A stretch of DNA of 64,000 bases from Victivallales bacterium (GCA_017554445.1 JAFZIJ010000063.1:29133-93132), one strand, 5' to 3'; positions 54,341 to 63,879 are shown, counted from the first letter of the stretch. Notes: generated by a model from the sequence alone, not told the origin. A program made the numbers and translations.

Positions 54341-55326
54341 AGGAATTCGCGCAAGACGCGCAAAGCATTCTTGTAGAAGACTTTTTCAATGTCTTCTTCT
54401 GAATATTTGCGGCGGCGGAGCTCCGCTTCCAAAAGCGGCATGTAGCTGCAATCGGGCATCTCCAGACGACGGCTGATGCCGTCGTAGTCGGAACCGAGGG
54501 CGACGACATCGATGCCGCCGACGTTGCGCATATGGTCGATATGATCAGCGATAAGTGCCGCTGTTCCATAGTAATGGCCATCCGCGGCGGGTGTATTCGT
54601 CAAGAAGCCTGCGCAGTAATTGATTCCCGCGACACCGCCGCGTTCGGCGATGGCGCGGATCATGTCATCCGTCAGATTGCGGGCGTGGTTGCAGACGGCG
54701 CGGGCGGAAGAATGGGAGGCGATGAAGGGGCGTGTCGTGTTGTGATAGACATCCCAGATGCCGGCGTCGCTCAGATGGGAGACATCGATGATGATTCCAA
54801 GTCGTTCCATTTCATGGAGAAACTCAATGCCGAGCTTCGTCAGGCCATCGGTCTTGTTCGGGATGGCTGGATCGTCCGTGCCTGGCGTAAAATGATTGGG
54901 AGATGCGAGCGTGTTTTGGAAATTCCATGTCAACGTCATGATTCGGACGCCGAGGCGGTAGAATTGCCGCAAGGCGGCGAGAGAGCCTTGGCAGCAACCG
55001 CCGTCTTCGATCGTCAGCATGGCGCTGATTTTGCCTGCGGCGCGGTTGGCTTCCAGATCCGCCCAGCTTTTCACCTGCGCGATTTGGTCAGGATATTCGG
55101 CGAGCATGCGATAGAATTCGTCGATTTCCTCCAACGCGTAGAGCAACGGATCCTGAATATCCTTCATATAGACGAAAGCCGCGAAGCATTGCAGAAGATA
55201 ATCGCCTTTCGCAAGTTTCTGCAAATCAATCTGATTGTCGTTCTTTTCGAAGTTGAGCGGTTTGCCGCGCTTGGTCCACATCCGCGCCTCGTAGAGGGCG
55301 TCGCAATGGAAGTCGATTACTTTCAT
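54337..55326 (-). CDS. Membrane dipeptidase-like metallopeptidase (M19, renal dipeptidase family)
   Basis: A 329-residue amidohydrolase-fold enzyme. Zinc ligands: DFHCDAL at the N-terminus, MLTIEDGG (bridging Glu), DVSHLSD and SHSSARAVCNHARN; the late GSDYDG holds the catalytic-site Asp. M19 enzymes cut dipeptides, including D-residue ones. No signal peptide, so probably cytosolic. It converges on the fusion gene and lies back-to-back with the GH5-like gene. Confidence 0.93.
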   Translation of the reverse strand: MKVIDFHCDALYEARMWTKRGKPLNFEKNDNQIDLQKLAKGDYLLQCFAAFVYMKDIQDPLLYALEEIDEFYRMLAEYPDQIAQVKSWADLEANRAAGKISAMLTIEDGGCCQGSLAALRQFYRLGVRIMTLTWNFQNTLASPNHFTPGTDDPAIPNKTDGLTKLGIEFLHEMERLGIIIDVSHLSDAGIWDVYHNTTRPFIASHSSARAVCNHARNLTDDMIRAIAERGGVAGINYCAGFLTNTPAADGHYYGTAALIADHIDHMRNVGGIDVVALGSDYDGISRRLEMPDCSYMPLLEAELRRRKYSEEDIEKVFYKNALRVLREFL

Positions 55327-55483
55327 AATGAGTCTGCTTTAAGGTTGTGTAAACTCCCACCCCACTATAATTTAAACGACGAAAGACGGCTTGCAAGTTT
55401 TAATAAAAATCAATTGGTGGACGGAAATGTGATTTTCGAGGACGATATTTGTCATGAGGTCTTTATGAAAAAGAATCGAATGA

Positions 55484-55509
55484 TTGCATTTTTACATTAC
55501 GGGTATAAT
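55484..55509 (+). promoter_or_regulatory. Conserved promoter-like block before the GH5-like gene
   Basis: TTGCATTTTTACATTACGGG is followed directly by TATAAT. A near copy (about 21 of 29 positions, most differences transitions) lies at 61869-61893 before another carbohydrate gene pair. TTGCAT and TATAAT are 14 bases apart, short for a classic promoter. The -10 end is 47 bases from the ATG. Confidence 0.5.
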
Positions 55510-55556
55510 TTGTGAGTCAGTTTTGTTTTCAACCATAGCAAAAACGGAGCGATGCC

Positions 55557-58538
55557 ATGAACAGGATTCTATTGGTTTGCACATTGATGGCGGCGTTTGT
55601 TTTCGGCGCGGCTGACCGCTATATGGTCGTGGATGCGGGAGGCGTGCTGCGCTATTGTGACGGCGTCCAAGAGGAAGTGGCGCTTTTCGGCGTGAACTAC
55701 TATCCGCCTTTTTCCATTGATTTCGCGGCTTTGAAACAGCGCGGCATCGATCACAAGGAAGCCATCCGCCAGGATTTGGCCCATTTTCAACGGCTTGGGC
55801 TTACGGCGCTTCGCTTGCATTGCTTCGAACGCGAATTCTCCGATCAGGACGGCAATTTCATCGACAACGAACATATCGAACTTTTGGACTATTTGATTTC
55901 AGAATGCGCCGGGCGAGACATCTACGTGGTGCTGACGCCTATTGCCTGGTGGGGCTCCAAAGGCGCTAGTCCGAACTGTTTCGCTTCCCGTTATGACACC
56001 ATCCGCGAAATGATCGCGGACCGCAAGGCATGGGGCTACATGGCAAACTTCCTCGAACAGTTCGGCAAGCATGTCAATCGCTACAACGGAAAGACTTATG
56101 CGGATGATCCCGCCATTCCGGTCTTCGAACTGATCAATGAACCGCTCTATGAAAAGGATTTTCCAAAAGAAGACATCACGGCGTTCGTGAACGCGTTGGT
56201 GGCTGGATTGCGTAAATCCGGCACGATGAAACCGATTTTCTTCAGTGTGTGGCAGAATACACAAGAGCCTGTGTCCAAGGCAAATATACAAGGCGTCACA
56301 CATGGGTGGTATCCTTCCGGACTGCTGAACCGCCGGACGCTGACGGAAAATTACCTGCCGAAAGTCGATAAGTTTCTAAAGGAATTTTATGATCCAATTC
56401 TCAATGGCAAGGCGCGAATCATCTATGAATTCGACTGCGCGGACATCCATCAGACGACGATGTATCCTGCCATGGCACGGTCATTTAGGAATGCGGGAGC
56501 GCAAATCGCCACGCAATTCCAATATGATGCGATGGCCCTTGCCGCAAATAACCAGAACTGGCAGACGCATTATCTGAATCTTCTTTATACGCCCGGCAAG
56601 GCGATGGCTTTTGCCATAGCGGCGGAGGTTTTCCGCAGGATTCCACGCAACTTTCAATATGGAAAGTATCCGGAAAGCTGCGCGTTTGGTGATTTCAAAT
56701 TGTCATATGAAAATGATTTGTCGGAGATGGTGACGGAAACGGAATTCCTTTATACGAATAATACGGAGACCGTTCCACCCAACCCGCAGGCGTTGAAGCG
56801 TGTATGGGGCGCCGGCAATTCACCGCTAATCCGTTATAGCGGCACAGGGGCGTATTTTCTGGATAAACAGGATACTGGCGACTGGTTGCTGGAAGTCTAT
56901 CCGGACGCGTTGATTGTCAAAGACCCGTATGTTGGTGGCTTGCAGGAGAAAGTCCGTCTATTGGACAATGAAAATGAAATGGTTGTGAAGTTGCCTGATC
57001 TTGGCAATGTTTTCTCTGTCTGCCGGGAGAAAAACGGTGGTCTTGTAGTGGAAAATGTCACCACGGATGGCAGAATCAAACTTTTTGCAGGGCGTTATCG
57101 CTTGATGCGGAAGGGATTGGAACAAGCGGTGATTTTTACGCCGAATCGCGAATTCGTTCTGCCGTCATTGAACAGAGACACGGTTCAGCCTATATTCAAT
57201 CTCAAGCTTGATTCATTCTGTGAAGGCGATGACGCAAATGTGACGGCCACAGGCGTCGCGGCAAAGAACTGTACAAGATTGGAAGTCGTTGCAATGCCAG
57301 CGAATGGGGGCGAAGCCATCCATGCGCCATTGACGAATTTGCAACGTTTCTCCTATAAAGCCGTTCTGCCGAAAGAAAAGATGAAGGCGGGTATCTATTT
57401 CGTTCATATCGAACATGAAGCGGATGGCGAGACGCTTGTGTTTCCAGGCGGAAAGCCATTGGTGAAACACGCAGTGAAGGCAGGCCAGGCATGGCCTGCG
57501 TTGCGAATCGATGAAAACACGCCGCTTGAGGAACAGAAGACAACCAATGACGGCCATGTCTATTCGTATTCCTATCATGCTGAGGATAAAAGTATAAGGA
57601 TGTCCGCCGACGGCTTCGGGGAAGGCCGTGCGGCTGCCGGCATGCGATTCGCATTGACGCCGCCTCCAAAAGACGCTGTCGTAACGGCTCTGCGGCTTCG
57701 GTTGCGCGGCGGTGAAAACACGGCAGGCGTGGAGGTCGGCGTGATTCATGACGGTGCGCATGCATACGGGCGCCCCGTCATGTTGACGCCGACATGGCAG
57801 GATGTGGAAGTCTCTCTGGCCCAACTGCCTGCGCTTTGGAGCACACAGGAAGGCATGGCGGACGCGAAGCTTGTGAAAGAGCTTAGTCTGATTACGGGAA
57901 CATGGCTCTTCCAGGCCTTGCGTGAAAAGCCGCATTGGGTTGAAATCCAGCAGGCCGACTGGGTGTATCGGCCTGACGAGCCGTTGCTTCGCGTCATGCG
58001 CAAAGACGATCCGCCTGTTCTTGTGGAATTCGACAATGCGATTGTGCCGCAGGGCAGGGGACCGTCCATCAGCATGTCCATTTTCGGCATGGATCCAGGC
58101 CGTTTGGCTTGGCGGTGGACCGCCTCATCCTTCGCGAACAAAGGCGGTGGACAGGACTTCGCATCGGCGCAACCTGCCATTTCACCGTCATTTAAACAGC
58201 AATTGGACGACAAGAAAACATACACGGCGATTGTCCTGACGGCTCGCGCCCTCTATCCATGGACGAACCGAGTGGAAATGGTCTTTTCGGAATCCGACGG
58301 CTCGTCGTGGGGCATGAACGTCCCACTGACGACTGAATGGCAGCATATTCGGATTCCGATAGAGGATTTGTACCTTTTCCGCCACTGGGGCGGTCAGCCC
58401 GAAAATCGCGGCGGAGAAGGCGACAAACTGAATATCCGTGCCATCATGAGAAGCAGTTTCTGCTTTGGAAAATTCCTCTATGGCGAGAATTCCGATCGCC
58501 CGCATGGCTTGGAAATCCAAGATGTTGTTGTAGAGTAG
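55557..58538 (+). CDS. Secreted GH5-like (clan GH-A) glycoside hydrolase, multidomain
   Basis: A 993-residue protein with a signal peptide (1-18, ending FGAA). Residues about 35-370 form a GH-A TIM barrel: GVNYYPPFSIDF, GLTALRLHCFE, acid/base in FELINEPLYE (E195) and nucleophile in IIYEFDCAD (E291). The remainder is beta-rich, with at least three sandwich-like domains (about 400-530, 540-680, 690-830) and a final part (about 860-993) like a carbohydrate-binding jelly roll. It probably cuts a beta-linked glycan outside the cell. GH5 versus another GH-A family is not settled. Ribosome site GGAG. Confidence 0.8.
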   Translation: MNRILLVCTLMAAFVFGAADRYMVVDAGGVLRYCDGVQEEVALFGVNYYPPFSIDFAALKQRGIDHKEAIRQDLAHFQRLGLTALRLHCFEREFSDQDGNFIDNEHIELLDYLISECAGRDIYVVLTPIAWWGSKGASPNCFASRYDTIREMIADRKAWGYMANFLEQFGKHVNRYNGKTYADDPAIPVFELINEPLYEKDFPKEDITAFVNALVAGLRKSGTMKPIFFSVWQNTQEPVSKANIQGVTHGWYPSGLLNRRTLTENYLPKVDKFLKEFYDPILNGKARIIYEFDCADIHQTTMYPAMARSFRNAGAQIATQFQYDAMALAANNQNWQTHYLNLLYTPGKAMAFAIAAEVFRRIPRNFQYGKYPESCAFGDFKLSYENDLSEMVTETEFLYTNNTETVPPNPQALKRVWGAGNSPLIRYSGTGAYFLDKQDTGDWLLEVYPDALIVKDPYVGGLQEKVRLLDNENEMVVKLPDLGNVFSVCREKNGGLVVENVTTDGRIKLFAGRYRLMRKGLEQAVIFTPNREFVLPSLNRDTVQPIFNLKLDSFCEGDDANVTATGVAAKNCTRLEVVAMPANGGEAIHAPLTNLQRFSYKAVLPKEKMKAGIYFVHIEHEADGETLVFPGGKPLVKHAVKAGQAWPALRIDENTPLEEQKTTNDGHVYSYSYHAEDKSIRMSADGFGEGRAAAGMRFALTPPPKDAVVTALRLRLRGGENTAGVEVGVIHDGAHAYGRPVMLTPTWQDVEVSLAQLPALWSTQEGMADAKLVKELSLITGTWLFQALREKPHWVEIQQADWVYRPDEPLLRVMRKDDPPVLVEFDNAIVPQGRGPSISMSIFGMDPGRLAWRWTASSFANKGGGQDFASAQPAISPSFKQQLDDKKTYTAIVLTARALYPWTNRVEMVFSESDGSSWGMNVPLTTEWQHIRIPIEDLYLFRHWGGQPENRGGEGDKLNIRAIMRSSFCFGKFLYGENSDRPHGLEIQDVVVE

Positions 58539-58544
58539 GGAAGA

Positions 58545-58597
58545 GGTGGCGCTCGGCGTCCCGCCTGCGCCTCCAAACGGCGGGACGCCGATGAAAC
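58545..58597 (+). repeat. Dispersed GC-rich hairpin element, full copy 4
   Basis: CGGCGTCCCGCC (58554-58565) pairs perfectly with GGCGGGACGCCG (58579-58590). The loop includes TGCGCCTCC. It lies between the stops of two converging genes and could end transcription both ways, though no T run is present. Confidence 0.78.
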
Positions 58598-58602
58598 CTA
58601 CG

Positions 58603-59550
58603 TCATTTCAAAGCGTCTAGAATGCCTTTTATGTAGCCTGTCGCGAATAGGTTGCCTTGCATCGTGTAGCCGAAGTTTTCGTTGCTTTCTCCGGCCATGG
58701 TCGGTGTGTGGTCTGGGCGGATGAGACAGTCTGGAGCGTGTTTCAGGGTGGTCCGCAGCAGTTCGACCATATCGGTCGGACCGTTGTCGTGGAACGTTTC
58801 GCGGAAACACGTCTTGCTGCCCGTCACATCGCGGAAATGGAGGAAGAAAATCCGTTTGCCGAATTCTGGAATCAGTTTGAAAACATCTTCCCCCATCGTG
58901 CGGAAAGTGGCTTGGCAGAACGTGATACCATGCGACGGACTGTCGCTTAGCGCCATTGCGCGACGATAGGCGTCCGCGCTTGTCAGAATGCGGGAATAAC
59001 CAAACAATGGCGACAGCGGCGGATCGTCCGGATGCAGGCCCATCTTCACACCGGCGGCTTCAGCGGCTGGCATCACGGCACGGATGAAATAGGCATAATT
59101 GTCCCAAAGCTGTTCTTCTGAAAGCTTTAGCGGCACATTGTTGTCGATTTCGGTGATGTCGAACCCGCTCGTCAACGCGCCGCCGCGCTCTTTCAAATCG
59201 TTGCGCGAACGAAACCAGCCGACTCCAGCCATGAAGTTGTAGCAGAGCAACTTAAGGCCAAGCCGCCCCATGTTGGTGAGCATCTTCTGATATTTTTCAA
59301 TATCTTCATCGCGACCGGGCAGGCCGAGTTTGATGCGGCTCATGTCGAATTCATCGCCTTCGAGCGCATACAGTTCCAGACCGGCGGTGTTGAAATTGTC
59401 GTGGATTGTTTTAAGTGCTTCAAAATCAGATGGATCAGGAAGCCCTGTCAATTCCGGTGCGGCTTTGGTGACGACCGCTTCCACGCCAAGTTGCGAGGCA
59501 AGCGTCCATTGGATATTCTGCCTAGCCGGTAGCATCAGTCCGAGTTTCAT
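58603..59550 (-). CDS. uxuA: Mannonate dehydratase
   Basis: A 315-residue TIM-barrel enzyme dehydrating D-mannonate to 2-keto-3-deoxygluconate. Family motifs: MGLHPDDPPLSPLFG, HGITFCQATFRTMGED, FLHFRDVTG, ETFHDNGPTDM and RPDHTPTMAGE, with the metal-binding His, Cys and Asp residues kept. Somewhat shorter than the 350-390 residue norm. Three bases separate it from uxuB; last gene in uxaC-uxuB-uxuA. Confidence 0.95.
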   Translation of the reverse strand: MKLGLMLPARQNIQWTLASQLGVEAVVTKAAPELTGLPDPSDFEALKTIHDNFNTAGLELYALEGDEFDMSRIKLGLPGRDEDIEKYQKMLTNMGRLGLKLLCYNFMAGVGWFRSRNDLKERGGALTSGFDITEIDNNVPLKLSEEQLWDNYAYFIRAVMPAAEAAGVKMGLHPDDPPLSPLFGYSRILTSADAYRRAMALSDSPSHGITFCQATFRTMGEDVFKLIPEFGKRIFFLHFRDVTGSKTCFRETFHDNGPTDMVELLRTTLKHAPDCLIRPDHTPTMAGESNENFGYTMQGNLFATGYIKGILDALK

Positions 59551-59553
59551 AAC

Positions 59554-60402
59554 TTAAATTCCTGTGCTGGAAAGGAATCCACCATCGACTGGCACCGTGA
59601 TGCCAGTCACGAAAGCCGCCTTTTCATCGTCGAGCAGCCATTCGACACAACCCAACAGATCGGGCGCTTCGCCGAAACGTTTCATCGGCGTGTGCTGCAT
59701 GACGTTTTCTCCACGCTGCGACAGACCACCGTCTGGCGTCCGTAGGTATTTGATGCTCCGTTCGTTCACGAAGAAGCCTGGAGCTACAGCATTTACGCGG
59801 ATATTCGCGGGAGCGAGATAGGCAGCTAGCCATTGCGTGAAATTCGCGATGGCGGCCTTGCTCATGGCATAGGCGGATACGCGTGACAGTGGACGATAAG
59901 TATTCATGGAGGCGAAATTGAGGATGGAACCTCCGCCAGCCACCACCATCTGTTTGCCGAAAATCTGACAGGGAATGACAGTCCCTACCGTGTTGGTTTT
60001 CAAGACGTTGGCGAAGACGTCCATGTCCAGGTCGAAGAAGCCGCGCATGTCTTCCGGCTTATCGGAGGTGATTTCCACCGGATTGAAAGCCGTGTTGGTC
60101 GTCATCGCATTGATGTTGTTGCCGCCAGCGCCGTTGATAAGAATGCGGCAAGGACCCCATTCAGCGGCGACGCGATTGGCGATGTCAGTCAGGACCGCCA
60201 CGTCGTTCACATCTGCGCATTCAATTCGGCAGATGCCGCCTTTTGATTCGATGACTGCCGCCGTCTTTTCAAGCTTCTCCCTTGTGCGGCCGATCAATAC
60301 GACTTCCATGCCTTTTTCCGCCAGAAATGCCGCAATGACGGAACAGAGCGTTCCCCCCGCACCTGTAACGACCGCTACTTTGCCTTGCCATTCCATGCTC
60401 AT
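59554..60402 (-). CDS. uxuB: SDR-type D-mannonate oxidoreductase (fructuronate reductase)
   Basis: A 282-residue short-chain dehydrogenase. NAD site VTGAGGTLCSVIAAFLAEKG, INGAGGNN, catalytic Ser in LNFASMNTY and YAMSKAAIANF (Tyr, Lys), and a C-terminal VDGGFLSSTGI. This branch, like B. subtilis YjmF, interconverts fructuronate and mannonate in place of the larger UxuB. Its ATGA overlap with uxaC and place before uxuA support the role. Confidence 0.88.
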   Translation of the reverse strand: MSMEWQGKVAVVTGAGGTLCSVIAAFLAEKGMEVVLIGRTREKLEKTAAVIESKGGICRIECADVNDVAVLTDIANRVAAEWGPCRILINGAGGNNINAMTTNTAFNPVEITSDKPEDMRGFFDLDMDVFANVLKTNTVGTVIPCQIFGKQMVVAGGGSILNFASMNTYRPLSRVSAYAMSKAAIANFTQWLAAYLAPANIRVNAVAPGFFVNERSIKYLRTPDGGLSQRGENVMQHTPMKRFGEAPDLLGCVEWLLDDEKAAFVTGITVPVDGGFLSSTGI

Positions 60403-61736
60403 TTATTCATCTCCGTAACAAGTTGTTTTGCATTATCATACGCTAGCGCAGAGGCCAGCTGTTTTAAAATTTCCATGTCGCTGGGCAGTTCGTCCGCCTG
60501 GGCTTGCTCCGCAAGAAAATCACACATCACGCGACGATAATAGTCATGCCGGACGAAGCTCAGAAGGCTTCGCGAATCGGTCGTCATGCCCGGATGGACG
60601 GATAGCACGCCGAACGCAGCGGTGGTTGCGAGGCATTCGCGAATGCCCATCCGATGGTCGCAATACCACCATGCGGGGCCAAGCCTTATTTGGCCGCGAA
60701 CACCGTCTCCTGTGAATGAACCCGTCAAACAGGCGAATGGTGCCAAGTCATTCGGCGACAACGGATAGAGAATGATTCGCGGCATGCCGTTTTCGTTGCG
60801 TTCCATGTCGTTCAAAAGTGCCGTCAGAGCCGCCATGTCAGTGGAATTGCCAATTGTCGCATAGCCGCCGGCGGGGCCTGCCAAGCGGCGCAGTCGGTCG
60901 CTTGTTTTCCGCAACGCCCCGACATGGAGCTGAAGAACCCAATGGAGCCGTGCGTATTCATTGGCCAACCTTCGAAGTACTTCTGATTGAAGATGCTGCA
61001 TTTCAACAGGAGACAATTCGCCGCGCCGCCATGATTCAAAACGTGCGTCGTTGCGACCATCGTCAGGCTGATAGATGAAATCGCTGTCCAACGCATGGTC
61101 GGCGAACTGGCAACCATGCTTTTGCAATGCCTGCAATCGTAGCGAAAGGCACTCTGACAAATCACCAAGCGACTGTGGTTGCCAATCGTTTGGCAACCGC
61201 AAGTTCAAGGCGTCATCGCCTCTGAAACTTGGGACGATGCCTGAAAGACCGTTAAAGAGAGATAAATCATCCGCCAATCCGACACATGGCGCGGCGTATT
61301 CGACATGGAAGCTTTTCAACAGGCCTTGTGCCGTAAGATCATCGTGTCCAAGCATTTCGTTGGCCTGTTCATAGATGGCGCGGGCGGTCTTTTCAGTCAG
61401 TGGTTCCGTGATGCCGAAGACACGCTCCAGTTCCATCATGCTCCAGAAATAGAGCGGATTGCCTGCAAGTTTGGGGAGCGTGCGGCTCCAGGCGGCGAAG
61501 CGGTCGAAATCATCGGCATCGCCTGTGATGAGGCTTTCTTTCTCGCCACAGATGCGCATGGCGCGATGCTTGTACGGATCGGACGATATCCACAGCTCTG
61601 TGATTGTATGAAACTGTCGATCTTGCTGGATATCTTTGACGGACAGATGGTTATGCCAGTCGATCAGCGGAAAATGCGCCACGGCTTCATACAATGACTG
61701 CGCTTCGCTGGAATGGAGAAGAAAATCCTGTCTCAT
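60399..61736 (-). CDS. uxaC: Glucuronate/galacturonate isomerase
   Basis: A 445-residue amidohydrolase-like isomerase, first step of hexuronate use (glucuronate to fructuronate). Signatures: FPLIDWHNHLSVKDI, TELWISSDPYKHRAMR, LSPNDLAPFACLTGSF-type loop, and late ATTAAFGVLSVHPGMTTDSRSLLSFVRHDYYRR. Length is near the normal 465. The 5' leader contains a nine-base tandem repeat, and there is no clear ribosome site. KdgK, KdgA and a hexuronate transporter are not in the window. Confidence 0.95.
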   Translation of the reverse strand: MRQDFLLHSSEAQSLYEAVAHFPLIDWHNHLSVKDIQQDRQFHTITELWISSDPYKHRAMRICGEKESLITGDADDFDRFAAWSRTLPKLAGNPLYFWSMMELERVFGITEPLTEKTARAIYEQANEMLGHDDLTAQGLLKSFHVEYAAPCVGLADDLSLFNGLSGIVPSFRGDDALNLRLPNDWQPQSLGDLSECLSLRLQALQKHGCQFADHALDSDFIYQPDDGRNDARFESWRRGELSPVEMQHLQSEVLRRLANEYARLHWVLQLHVGALRKTSDRLRRLAGPAGGYATIGNSTDMAALTALLNDMERNENGMPRIILYPLSPNDLAPFACLTGSFTGDGVRGQIRLGPAWWYCDHRMGIRECLATTAAFGVLSVHPGMTTDSRSLLSFVRHDYYRRVMCDFLAEQAQADELPSDMEILKQLASALAYDNAKQLVTEMNK

Positions 61737-61758
61737 TTTTTAGGGGAAAATGACAAAA

Positions 61759-61803
61759 GGGACTAAAGAGACGAAAGGGACTAAAGGGACTAAAGGGACA
61801 ACA
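61759..61803. repeat. Nine-base tandem repeat (GGGACTAAA type) x5
   Basis: Units GGGACTAAA, GAGACGAAA, GGGACTAAA, GGGACTAAA, GGGACAACA. They occupy the 5' leader of uxaC, starting about 22 bases from its start codon. Confidence 0.9.
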
Positions 61804-61868
61804 ATTTAAATATATTCCTTCTGGAGGGATTTCAAACAAATGGCCATGGAAGAATTAGGCATGTTTCT

Positions 61869-61893
61869 TTGCATTTTCGCGTTGCGGATATAA
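61869..61893 (+). promoter_or_regulatory. Conserved promoter-like block before the SDR/enolase pair
   Basis: TTGCATTTTCGCGTTGCGGA then TATAAG. It nearly matches the block at 55484-55509. The -10 end is about 56 bases before the SDR start. It lies in the spacer divergent from uxaC. Confidence 0.5.
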
Positions 61894-61948
61894 GGTTAAT
61901 CATCATCATTTTCATACGGTCATCAAAAATTACAGTAAAGGAAATCGC

Positions 61949-62689
61949 ATGTCATTTGAAGGAAAAAAAGCGTTGGTGACGGGTGCGTCGCAGGGCATTG
62001 GACGAGTCATTGCGAAGACGTTGGCCGCAGAAGGAGCGGAAGTGATTGTTAATTGCGCACATAGCCCCGCGAAGGCGCAAGCCGTGGCGGACGAAATTAT
62101 CGCCGCTGGCGGCAAGGCGTCCGTCTATGTCTGTGATGTGTCGGACGAAGCGGCGGTGAAGCAGATGTTCGCGAAACTCTCGCCAATCCATTATCTTGTG
62201 AACAACGCGCGCGTCGATCCGTATTTCCGCAAGCCGGAAATGTCGAATGGCGATTGGTTTTCGCTGGTCATGGACATCAATCTGAAAGGCGCCTACCTGT
62301 GCTCCATGTCGTTTTTCGAGCAGGCGAAGCTGTTGGCGGGCTCGTGCATCGTGAATATTTCTTCCGTTCGGGCCTTCACGCCGGCGGAGATGCACATGAT
62401 TGCCTACAATGTCTCAAAGCTTGGCATGCATGGACTTACGCGTGCTTTCGCGGCCAACGGCGCTCCGTATCAAATTCGCGCGAATACCGTCTGCCCGGGC
62501 ATGGTGATGACGGAGAATCTTGCGAAACGGCTGACGCCTGAACAGGCGGCCGCCGAAGCGTCGAAAATCGCGTTGGGGCGTCCCGCCGAATCGGAGGAGA
62601 TCGCCGCGGCCGTCGTGTATGCGTTGAAGAACGAATATGTGACGGGCGACACGTTGCAGGTCAACGGTGGCATGTATTACGCGCCGTAA
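61949..62689 (+). CDS. Short-chain dehydrogenase (SDR)
   Basis: A 246-residue classical SDR. NAD(P) motif VTGASQGIGRVIAKTLA, NNAR for NNAG, catalytic Ser in NISSVRAF and YNVSKLGMHGLTRAFA, and the end VNGGMYYAP. Probably oxidises or reduces a sugar or sugar acid, given the enolase-family dehydratase 12 bases downstream. Ribosome site AAGGAA. Divergent from the uxaC operon. Confidence 0.9.
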   Translation: MSFEGKKALVTGASQGIGRVIAKTLAAEGAEVIVNCAHSPAKAQAVADEIIAAGGKASVYVCDVSDEAAVKQMFAKLSPIHYLVNNARVDPYFRKPEMSNGDWFSLVMDINLKGAYLCSMSFFEQAKLLAGSCIVNISSVRAFTPAEMHMIAYNVSKLGMHGLTRAFAANGAPYQIRANTVCPGMVMTENLAKRLTPEQAAAEASKIALGRPAESEEIAAAVVYALKNEYVTGDTLQVNGGMYYAP

Positions 62690-62701
62690 AGGAGGATAAT
62701 C

Positions 62702-63877
62702 ATGAAAGTAACGGCAATCAAGACATTTGTCTGCAACGCCTTCCGGACGAATTTCGTCTTTGTGAAAGTGGAGACGGATTCCGGCCTATATGGCTGGGGC
62801 GAAGCGACTTTGGAATACAAGGAACATACGGTTGAGGCCGCCATTCATGACTTGGAAGGCTATCTCATCGGAAAGGATCCGCGAAACATCGAGGCGTTCC
62901 GCCATGACTGTTATCGCGACGCCTATTGGCGCGGCGGCCCTGTGCTGATGTCGGCTCTCGCAGGCGTGGAAATCGCGTTGTGGGACATCAAGGGGAAAGA
63001 GCTGAATGTTCCTGTCTATCAACTGCTTGGCGGCAAAGTCCGCGATGCGATTCCAATTTACGTAAATGGTTGGTTCTCACCCGCGAAGACGCCAGATGAA
63101 TTTGCGGAAAAAGCGAAGATTCTGAAAAAATTGAAGTTCCCTGGCTGCAAGTGGGATCCGTTCGGCAAGGCATGGCAGCAGATTTCGAAACATGATTTGA
63201 ATCAAGCCATGGAATGCATCGAAAAGGTCGCGGAGGCGGCTGGAGAGGACATTCAACTGCTCATCGAAGGGCATGGACGGTTCGATATTCCGACGGCTGT
63301 GAAAATCGGCCGCCGTCTGGAAGAGTACGATGTCTTCTGGTTTGAAGAACCGATTCCGCCGGATGATAAAGAAGGCATGCGGGAAGTGAAGGATCGCGTC
63401 CGCGTGTCGCTCGCGGCAGGTGAACGGCTCTACAACCGCTATGAATACCGCCAGTTCATGGAACTGAACTGCTCGGACTATATCCAGCCTGACATTTCCC
63501 ATGCGGGCGGCATCATGGAGATGCGTTTCCTTGGCGCGGAAGCGGAAACGCGCCATATTGGTTTCTGCCCGCACAATCCGTCGGGCCCAGTGGCGAACGC
63601 GGCGACGCTGCAATTGGCGGCGTGCATTCCGAATTTCGTCATGCTGGAGATGATGATGACGGATGTGCCGTACCGTAAGTTGCTCTGCGATGAGGACTTG
63701 ACGGTTCGCAACGGTTGCATGGAGATTCCAGATCGTCCGGGCATCGGCATTGATTTGAACGAAGCGGAACTGCTGAAGCATCCGTATATTCCGACGGCGC
63801 TACGCCACTATCGTGGCGATTTGACGAACATCCGTCCGGCAGATGCCGAATTCTATTATAAGATTGTCAATGATTGA
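62702..63877 (+). CDS. Enolase-superfamily sugar-acid dehydratase (galactonate dehydratase-like)
   Basis: A 391-residue mandelate racemase/muconate lactonizing-fold enzyme. N-terminal capping domain to about 120; barrel with CKWDPFGKAW, metal ligands around LLIEGHGRF, FEEPIPPDD and AGERLYNRYE, and HNPSGPVANAA for the catalytic His. HGRF after the first ligand is typical of acid-sugar dehydratases such as galactonate dehydratase. Likely product is a 2-keto-3-deoxy sugar acid. Strong site AAGGAGG. Forms a unit with the SDR gene. Confidence 0.9.
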   Translation: MKVTAIKTFVCNAFRTNFVFVKVETDSGLYGWGEATLEYKEHTVEAAIHDLEGYLIGKDPRNIEAFRHDCYRDAYWRGGPVLMSALAGVEIALWDIKGKELNVPVYQLLGGKVRDAIPIYVNGWFSPAKTPDEFAEKAKILKKLKFPGCKWDPFGKAWQQISKHDLNQAMECIEKVAEAAGEDIQLLIEGHGRFDIPTAVKIGRRLEEYDVFWFEEPIPPDDKEGMREVKDRVRVSLAAGERLYNRYEYRQFMELNCSDYIQPDISHAGGIMEMRFLGAEAETRHIGFCPHNPSGPVANAATLQLAACIPNFVMLEMMMTDVPYRKLLCDEDLTVRNGCMEIPDRPGIGIDLNEAELLKHPYIPTALRHYRGDLTNIRPADAEFYYKIVND

Positions 63878-63879
63878 AG

